DNA from: Amphritea atlantica
GTDB lineage: Bacteria > Pseudomonadota > Gammaproteobacteria > Pseudomonadales > Balneatricaceae
Length of the DNA: 64,000 bases
Reading direction: 5' to 3'
NCBI RefSeq assembly: GCF_900111095.1
Contig: NZ_FOGB01000018.1
Location: forward strand, 1-64,000
Part shown: piece by piece, positions 58,776 through 64,000 of the stretch
How positions within the stretch are numbered: position 1 is the stretch's first letter
Layout of the letters: each line of letters starts with the position of its first letter
Translations under genes and position numbers: made by a program
Notes under the pieces: generated by a model
Seen by the model: the letters and a program-made list of their open reading frames with translations, nothing else
Databases searched by the model: none
Told to the model about the DNA's origin: nothing

Positions 58776-58820
58776 TCGGTTCAAAATTGTTGGACCCCCT
58801 TGGCAAATACAAAGCGGAAA

Positions 58821-58837
58821 AGTTGCTAGATGTAGAA
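58821..58837 (+). repeat. Module-less remnant of the CTAG element
   Basis: AGTTGCTAGA is followed directly by TGTAGAAAG, matching the outer head and the GTTGTTAGAAAAAG tail of the copy at 58023 with both stem-loop modules missing. The match then continues into the terminator. Confidence 0.6.
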
Positions 58838-58850
58838 AGAATATAAAAGC

Positions 58851-58883
58851 AGAAAGGCTGATGCTTGTTGCATCAGCCTTTAA
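58851..58883 (+). terminator. Terminator downstream of the signal-peptidase-like gene
   Basis: AGAAAGGCTGATG, CTTGTTG, CATCAGCCTTTA forms a hairpin with a short T-rich end. It repeats the terminator at 58099-58131, so the gene lies between two copies of the same intergenic segment. Confidence 0.7.
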
Positions 58884-58906
58884 TATGCCAATCTACGCGG
58901 CTCATC

Positions 58907-59180
58907 TCATTCAAAATAGAGCTTGGGATAGCGCTCAATGACTACCGAATGGCGTTTCAGGTGATCACTTTCCATGTGCCTCAACCATAATTCACGGGAT
59001 TCCCAGCTTACATAGAAGTCAAAGACCTGCGCATTTTCCTTATCCTGATGAAGGGTCATACTCGATCCCCCCTGTTCAGCCGATTTCGGTTCAATCAAAG
59101 TAATCAGCTCAGCTTTTTACCCGTAGAACTTCTTCTTGTCTGACTCAGATACATGCAATGATTGTCAGTGCTGCCTTCAT
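58907..59180 (-). pseudogene. Broken ABM-family (YgiN-like) monooxygenase gene
   Basis: From the ATG at 59180 (MKAALTIIACI, with AGGGG upstream) the frame meets a TGA, resumes VRQEEVLRVK, then needs removal of one base in an A-run to continue AELITLIEPKSAEQGGSS and LHQDKENAQVFDFYVSWES. The repaired 91-residue product is a complete antibiotic-biosynthesis-monooxygenase-type domain. Only the last 63 codons are open. One nonsense and one frameshift lesion make it a pseudogene. It starts 28 bases after the upstream dehydrogenase gene, its likely operon partner. Confidence 0.8.
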
Positions 59181-59208
59181 AGAGGCCCCTTTAAAAGCGA
59201 CTCTGACA

Positions 59209-60237
59209 TTAAAACCCTTCAAGTACGATCTTACCTATCACTGTGCCGCTTTCGACTGCAAGATGGGCACGTTTAAGATTCTCTGCGTTGATCGGTCCGA
59301 AGTGCTCACCCCGTGTTGTTTTAATCTCTGCTGCGTCGATAAGTCCGGCGACCTCATTCAACAGATCTCGCTGCTTGGCTATATCAGGGGTATTGAACAT
59401 CGAACGGGTATACATAAACTCCCAATGCAGTGACACAGACTTCATCTTCAACTTCATGATGTCCAATGGTGTTTCTGGATCATCAATCAGCGCCAACTTA
59501 CCCTGAGGAGCAATGCTCTCTACGATCGCATCGAAATGCTGGTCGGTGCCGTTTAGGCTGACGACATGCGATACCGTATCCAATCCGATACGCTTCAGCT
59601 CTTCATTCAACGGCTGACGGTGATCAATAACAAAATCAGCGCCACGATCCTTAACCCATTGCTGACTTTCTGCACGGGATGCCGTACCGATCACGACAGC
59701 ATCCGTTAGTTTGACTGCCAACTGCACAATAATGGAACCCACACCACCGGCTGCACCAATAACCAATACCTGCTCTGGCTTTGAAGTTCCACCATTAACG
59801 CTCTTCTGCTGTATCCCTAGGCGATCAAACAATACCTCCCAGGCGGTAATGGTCGTCAACGGCATCGCCGCCGCTTCGCCATCAGACAAAGACTTAGGTG
59901 CATGACCGACAATACGCTCGTCAACAAGGTGGTACTCAGCATTAGTACCTTGGCGAGTCAAATCACCGGCATACCAGACACGATCACCCGGTTGATAGAA
60001 TTCAACCTGCTCACCGACAGCGACGACTTCACCTACTGCATCCCAGCCCAATACTTTGTATTTACCATTCTCAGGCTGTGCTCGCTGGCGAACTTTAGTA
60101 TCCACAGGGTTAACAGAAATAGCGTTAACCTTAATAAGCAGATCGCGTCCCGCTGCAACGGGCATCGGCAGCTCGATATCAACCAGTGAATCCTGCTCTG
60201 TAATTCCCTGTGACACTAAATAACCTATCGCTTTCAT
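59209..60237 (-). CDS. Zinc-type alcohol dehydrogenase-like/quinone oxidoreductase family protein
   Basis: The ATG at 60237 (MKAIGYLVSQG), with GGAGG upstream, gives 342 residues. The N-terminal GroES-like domain lacks the catalytic zinc cysteines, and the Rossmann domain has GAAGGVGSIIVQLA. This fits the zinc-binding dehydrogenase-like subgroup that usually reduces quinones or enals with NADPH. It is divergent from a LysR gene and followed by the broken ABM gene; dehydrogenase, ABM and LysR genes often form a quinone/aldehyde stress unit. Confidence 0.88.
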   Translation of the reverse strand: MKAIGYLVSQGITEQDSLVDIELPMPVAAGRDLLIKVNAISVNPVDTKVRQRAQPENGKYKVLGWDAVGEVVAVGEQVEFYQPGDRVWYAGDLTRQGTNAEYHLVDERIVGHAPKSLSDGEAAAMPLTTITAWEVLFDRLGIQQKSVNGGTSKPEQVLVIGAAGGVGSIIVQLAVKLTDAVVIGTASRAESQQWVKDRGADFVIDHRQPLNEELKRIGLDTVSHVVSLNGTDQHFDAIVESIAPQGKLALIDDPETPLDIMKLKMKSVSLHWEFMYTRSMFNTPDIAKQRDLLNEVAGLIDAAEIKTTRGEHFGPINAENLKRAHLAVESGTVIGKIVLEGF

Positions 60238-60334
60238 TTTTTCGACCTCCATAAATTGATAGCGACATTGTGAACCGATAGGCATAAACTAAAAACATGC
60301 TAATCACTCAATCAGTTTCAATATATTTTTGATA

Positions 60335-61255
60335 ATGAATACGGCTGACTTAGAATTATTTACCCGTATCGCTGACTGCGGCAGTATTACCGCCTCCGCT
60401 GAACAACTGGGATTATCACCAGCTACGGCTAGTGCGGCCCTTAAAAGACTGGAAAAACAACTCGATAGCCAATTATTCATTCGATCGACCCGACAGCTAC
60501 GGCTAACGTCAGAAGGGGAACACTTTTTGATGTTCTGTCGCCAAGCACTCATCGCACTAGAGGAAGGCAAGGCATCGCTGCATGCCATAAAAGGTAAAAT
60601 TTCCGGTGAGCTTCGCCTATCCATGCCGTCTGATTTAGGCCGTAATATAGTGGTCCCTTGGATTGATGAAATGATGTCCAGGCATCCCGAGCTATCGATC
60701 AAGCTCCATATCAGTGACAACCTGTCGGATTTTTATCTCGACCGGGTGGATGTGGCGCTACGTTATGGCGCACCACAAGATTCATCCATGATTGCGTTTC
60801 AGATTGCGTCCATCGACCGCATTATTATCGCCTCGCCCAAATACACTTCGGCCTTTGGCGCCCCCCAACATCCCGAAGATTTACGCCAACATAACTGCCT
60901 AGTTTTTCGGCTCGGTAACCGTGCCTACGATAGATGGGATATGGTGCGTGGCGGAGAGCAATTTCGTATTCCTGTAAGCGGTGATCGCGAGTCTGACGAC
61001 GCCGAGATCGTCAGACGTTGGGCGCGGGCTGGCAGAGGGATTGCATTTAAATCAGAACTGGATGTGAAGCGTGAACTGGATAGCGGAAAACTCATCCGCT
61101 TGTTGCCGGAATACCAATCAAAACCGGTTGGTCTGTGGCTCATCTGCCCCAGTCGAAAACAGGTAACGCCGGCAGTCCTGCAATTACGGGATTTTTTAAG
61201 GAATAAGGTAAGCGAAGAACTGACACACCTAGATGGGCCATTGAGCCAATCGTAA
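60335..61255 (+). CDS. LysR-family transcriptional regulator
   Basis: The 306-residue protein starts MNTADLELFTRIADCGSITASAEQLGLSPATASAALKRLEKQL, a standard LysR winged helix, followed by a substrate-binding domain (GELRLSMPSDLGRNIVVPWIDEMM...). It is divergent from the dehydrogenase gene across 97 bases and probably controls it. I could not define a T-N11-A operator with confidence. Confidence 0.92.
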   Translation: MNTADLELFTRIADCGSITASAEQLGLSPATASAALKRLEKQLDSQLFIRSTRQLRLTSEGEHFLMFCRQALIALEEGKASLHAIKGKISGELRLSMPSDLGRNIVVPWIDEMMSRHPELSIKLHISDNLSDFYLDRVDVALRYGAPQDSSMIAFQIASIDRIIIASPKYTSAFGAPQHPEDLRQHNCLVFRLGNRAYDRWDMVRGGEQFRIPVSGDRESDDAEIVRRWARAGRGIAFKSELDVKRELDSGKLIRLLPEYQSKPVGLWLICPSRKQVTPAVLQLRDFLRNKVSEELTHLDGPLSQS

Positions 61256-61679
61256 ACCAACACCAAGAGCCACTCTAAAAAGCCGAAAAGCACATTAAGG
61301 TGTCAGCAAACTCCACTTATGGAGGATCGATGTAAGCCGAACTATCACTTAACAGCTTTCACACAGATAGATTGTCTCGTAAAATTTTTTATTTCATCCG
61401 ATGTAATCCGTCGGTACGGCAATTGGCTGATCCTTTACTACCTCTCGACAAACATCGCAGCTTTCTGACTTCATTGTTCTATTTCAAAACGTCGATAATG
61501 CCCCTAGTATAAATTTACTTAATGACGTTTACTTAACACTAGCTCCAAACTGAATAGTCAAAAGCTGAACAATACTAAGCACGCTGACGCCTGAAACACA
61601 AACCTACAGAGCAGCAGCTACGATCGTACTTAAAATATTAGAAAAGCGATTAGTGGCGTAGCTCAACTATTTTCAAGAT
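61256..61679. other. Gene-free interval between the LysR gene and the rplQ terminator
   Basis: About 420 AT-rich bases hold no convincing reading frame, RNA gene or repeat on either strand. The base composition and disordered short stops look like decayed sequence at the junction between the accessory insert and the ribosomal operon. No CTAG stem-loop element is present. Confidence 0.5.
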
Positions 61680-61709
61680 AAAAAAAACCCGGCATAAGCC
61701 GGGTTTTTT
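61680..61709. terminator. Terminator of the alpha ribosomal operon
   Basis: An A-run, CCCGGC, ATAA, GCCGGG and a T-run lie 17 bases after the rplQ stop and end the leftward rpsK-rpsD-rpoA-rplQ transcript. Confidence 0.9.
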
Positions 61710-61725
61710 GTAAGAGTCGAAGAGA

Positions 61726-62118
61726 TTAATCTTCAGAATCTTCTACCGCGACAGCATCAGCTGGACGGTCAACCAGTTCAACGTAAGCCATCGGCGCGTT
61801 GTCACCTGCACGGAATCCACATTTCAGAATGCGAACATAACCGCCCGGACGACCTTCGTAGCGAGGACCCAGTTCGTTAAACAGTTTACCGACAGCTTCT
61901 TTGCTGCGGGTACGGGCAAAGGCCAGACGACGGTTTGCAACCGAGTCTACTTTTGCCAGTGTGATCAGAGGCTCAGCAACACGACGCAGCTCTTTAGCTT
62001 TAGGCAGCGTGGTCTTGATGAGCTCATGTTCGAACAGGCTGACAGCCATGTTCTTGAACATTGCTTTACGGTGCGCACTTGTACGATTAAAGTGGCGACC
62101 TGATTTACGATGACGCAT
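61726..62118 (-). CDS. rplQ: 50S ribosomal protein L17
   Basis: The 130-residue protein starts [25 protein letters not shown] and has the L17 pattern [26 protein letters not shown]. An acidic tail (AVAVEDSED) extends it slightly. It is the last gene of the alpha operon, 40 bases after rpoA. Confidence 0.98.
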   Translation of the reverse strand: MRHRKSGRHFNRTSAHRKAMFKNMAVSLFEHELIKTTLPKAKELRRVAEPLITLAKVDSVANRRLAFARTRSKEAVGKLFNELGPRYEGRPGGYVRILKCGFRAGDNAPMAYVELVDRPADAVAVEDSED

Positions 62119-62158
62119 CTTTTTATCCTTGCCAAACTGTTAGGTTTAAAACCGCAGA

Positions 62159-63163
62159 TCAGGAAGCGACTTTATCGTCGTTTCTGATGCTCGCCGGTGG
62201 CCAATTTTCCAGGCGCATACCAAGCGACAGACCTTTAGACGCCAAAACGTCCTTGATCTCGGTCAGCGATTTCTTACCCAGGTTCGGAGTCTTAAGCAGT
62301 TCTACTTCGGTACGCTGAATCAGGTCACCGATATAGTAGATCTGCTCTGCCTTCAGACAGTTGGCGGAACGTACAGTCAGCTCCAGATCATCAACCGGAC
62401 GCAGCAGGATCGGATCGATCTCTGGTTCTTCCGGTTCATCGTTAACCTGATCCTTACCACCTTCCAGATCTACAAATACAGCCAGTTGCTGCTGCAGAAT
62501 AGTTGCAGCACGACGGATGCATTCTTCCGGATCGATAGTACCATTGGATTCAATGTCAATAACCAACTTATCTAGGTCAGTACGCTGTTCAACACGTGCA
62601 CTTTCAACCACATACGAAACCAGGCGAACCGGGCTGTAGGTAGCATCGAGCTGCAGGCGACCGATGGTCCGTGACTCGTCTTCATCAGATACGCGCGCAT
62701 CAGCTGGCACATAGCCACGACCACGCACGATCTTCAGTTGCATGTTAAGGCTCGCACCTTCGCTCAGATGAGCGATGACATGCTCTGGATTTGCGATTTC
62801 AACGTCCTGGTTCAGCTGAATATCAGCTGCAGTAACAGGACCCGCTTCGCTCTTAGACAGAGTCAGGGTTGCTTCGTCACCATTGTGCAGCGCGACTGCA
62901 ACACCTTTCAGGTTGAGCAGGATTTCAATAACGTCCTCCTGCACACCTTCGATGGTGCTGTACTCATGCAGCACACCCTCGATCTCTACTTCAGTGATGG
63001 CACAGCCAGGCATAGAAGAGAGAAGGATACGGCGTAGCGCATTACCCAGCGTATGGCCAAAACCGCGCTCCAGTGGTTCCAAAGTAACTTTTGCACGAGT
63101 TGCACTAATTTCCTGAACGTCGATGTGACGGGGACTTAGAAACTCGTTTACTGAACGCTGCAT
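62159..63163 (-). CDS. rpoA: RNA polymerase alpha subunit
   Basis: The 334-residue subunit has the N-terminal dimerisation/assembly domain ([25 protein letters not shown]) and the C-terminal alpha-CTD (about 250-320), which contacts UP elements and activators ([34 protein letters not shown]). It lies between rpsD and rplQ as in other gammaproteobacteria. Confidence 0.99.
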   Translation of the reverse strand: MQRSVNEFLSPRHIDVQEISATRAKVTLEPLERGFGHTLGNALRRILLSSMPGCAITEVEIEGVLHEYSTIEGVQEDVIEILLNLKGVAVALHNGDEATLTLSKSEAGPVTAADIQLNQDVEIANPEHVIAHLSEGASLNMQLKIVRGRGYVPADARVSDEDESRTIGRLQLDATYSPVRLVSYVVESARVEQRTDLDKLVIDIESNGTIDPEECIRRAATILQQQLAVFVDLEGGKDQVNDEPEEPEIDPILLRPVDDLELTVRSANCLKAEQIYYIGDLIQRTEVELLKTPNLGKKSLTEIKDVLASKGLSLGMRLENWPPASIRNDDKVAS

Positions 63164-63189
63164 AGTTCCACCAATTAAGAAGTCAATAT

Positions 63190-63810
63190 TTACTTAGAGT
63201 ACAGTTCGACAATCAGCTGCTCGTTGATATCAGCAGACAGATCGCTACGCTCTGGCAGGGACTTGAAAGTACCTTCCATCTTAGCAGCATCAACTTCTAC
63301 CCATTCAACAGAGGTGCGCTGAGAAGCCAGCTCAAGTGCGTGTTTGATACGCAGCTGAGTCTTAGACTTTTCACGAACGGCAACCACATCACCAGCTTGT
63401 ACCTGGTAAGAGGGAACGTTCACGGACTGACCGTTAACTGTAATCTGGCGATGAGAAACTACCTGACGTGCTTCAGCACGGGTAGATCCAAATCCCATAC
63501 GATAGACAACATTGTCTAGACGCCCTTCCAGCAACTGAAGCAGGTTGGTACCAGTCGCTCCAGAGCGACGGGCAGCTTCCTTGTAGTAGCTGCGGAATTG
63601 CTTTTCAAGTACGCCGTAGGTACGACGAACTTTCTGTTTTTCACGAAGCTGTAAACCGTAATCGGACAAACGACCACGACGAGCGCCATGTACACCTGGA
63701 ACATTTTCAGCTTTACACTTACTGTCCAGAGCACGAACACCGCTCTTCAGGAAAAGGTCGGTACCTTCACGGCGAGACAGCTTACATGTTGGTCCTAAAT
63801 AACGAGCCAT
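63190..63810 (-). CDS. rpsD: 30S ribosomal protein S4
   Basis: The 206-residue protein starts [24 protein letters not shown] and carries the S4 RNA-binding domain ([31 protein letters not shown]). S4 nucleates 30S assembly and, in E. coli, represses translation of the alpha operon by binding a pseudoknot before rpsM, which lies outside this window. Confidence 0.99.
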   Translation of the reverse strand: MARYLGPTCKLSRREGTDLFLKSGVRALDSKCKAENVPGVHGARRGRLSDYGLQLREKQKVRRTYGVLEKQFRSYYKEAARRSGATGTNLLQLLEGRLDNVVYRMGFGSTRAEARQVVSHRQITVNGQSVNVPSYQVQAGDVVAVREKSKTQLRIKHALELASQRTSVEWVEVDAAKMEGTFKSLPERSDLSADINEQLIVELYSK

Positions 63811-63828
63811 ATTATTACTGTCTCCGGA

Positions 63829-64000
63829 TTAAACGCGACGTTTCTTCGGTGGACGACAACCGTTGTGAGGAATCGGTGTTACGTCCGTGATGTTGTTAAC
63901 CTTGTATCCACATGCATTCAATGCACGTACAGCGGATTCACGGCCTGGGCCTGGGCCCTTAACAAAAACGTCTAAATTCTTTAGACCATACTCTTGAGCA
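63829..64000 (-). CDS. rpsK: 30S ribosomal protein S11, partial at the right edge
   Basis: The last 56 codons are present, reading [19 protein letters not shown], then [18 protein letters not shown] and ending [13 protein letters not shown]. This is the conserved C-terminus of S11, on the platform of the 30S subunit. The start lies beyond base 64000. It precedes rpsD by 18 bases. Confidence 0.97.
   Translation of the reverse strand, partial: AQEYGLKNLDVFVKGPGPGRESAVRALNACGYKVNNITDVTPIPHNGCRPPKKRRV

Noticed and set aside
58907-59098. 63-residue open frame as a real small gene
   Set aside because: It is only the C-terminal part of an ABM domain; the rest is in the same strand upstream with a stop and a frameshift.
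61620-61680. tRNA-like GTGGCGTAGCTCA at about 61652
   Set aside because: A D-arm-like string is present but no acceptor stem, anticodon arm or T-arm can be folded around it.

Overview
The window is chromosomal DNA from a marine-type gammaproteobacterium, most likely an Oceanospirillales/Pseudomonadales relative (Amphritea- or Neptuniibacter-like is a guess). The protein families and gene order point there: clpB, pgeF-rluD/bamD, thiO, type IV minor pilins, fkpB-lspA-ileS-ribF-murJ, rpsT, proB, obgE, rpmA-rplU, ispB follow the arrangement I remember from Pseudomonas aeruginosa. uvrA/ssb and the rpsK-rpsD-rpoA-rplQ end of the alpha ribosomal operon close the right side. I see no prophage, IS element, CRISPR array or tRNA gene.

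Layout. 0-10.6 kb: an rRNA-like promoter pointing out of the left edge, clpB with a textbook sigma-32 promoter, a Fur-boxed feoA-feoB-small Cys-rich FeoB-associated protein operon, rluD-pgeF, bamD, nadE and thiO. 10.7-23.8 kb: two consecutive leftward minor-pilin/PilY1 operons, each with a GspH/FimT-type pilin, PilV, PilW, PilX, PilY1 and PilE, but with the GspH-type gene at opposite ends. One PilY1 has a von Willebrand A metal site; the other lacks it and carries a LamG-like insertion. 23.9-35.4 kb: isoprenoid, translation and cell-wall housekeeping genes. 35.4-35.8 kb: a tandem intergenic repeat. 35.8-43.4 kb: a TPMT-type methyltransferase, fabA-fabB, moaA and moaC interleaved with two acyltransferases, a SirB-like membrane protein and a lone RfbD-like reductase.

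43.6-50.5 kb is a compact regulon: a RutR-like TetR regulator, a BMP-type nucleoside/nucleobase ABC importer (ATPase, two permeases, Tat-like binding protein) and an isopenicillin-N-synthase-type 2-oxoglutarate dioxygenase. Three palindromes matching the RutR operator, as I recall it, lie before the ATPase and the binding-protein genes. The likely logic is pyrimidine- or purine-responsive uptake plus oxidation of a nucleobase. 50.5-53.9 kb is a marR-emrA-emrB efflux operon with two 12-bp palindromes in its promoter. 53.9-58.0 kb holds a TerB-like protein, ssb and uvrA.

58.0-61.7 kb is an accessory insert between uvrA and rplQ. It contains a signal-peptidase-I-like protein lacking both catalytic residues, a broken ABM-family monooxygenase pseudogene, a zinc-type dehydrogenase homologue and a divergent LysR regulator.

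The least explained signal is a family of short intergenic elements made of CTAG-bounded stem-loop modules. They sit directly after the stop codons of clpB, ispB, the TPMT gene and uvrA (whose TAG stop lies inside the element). Stem sequences differ between copies but pairing is kept, modules are reused at distant loci, and a module-less version follows the signal-peptidase-like gene.
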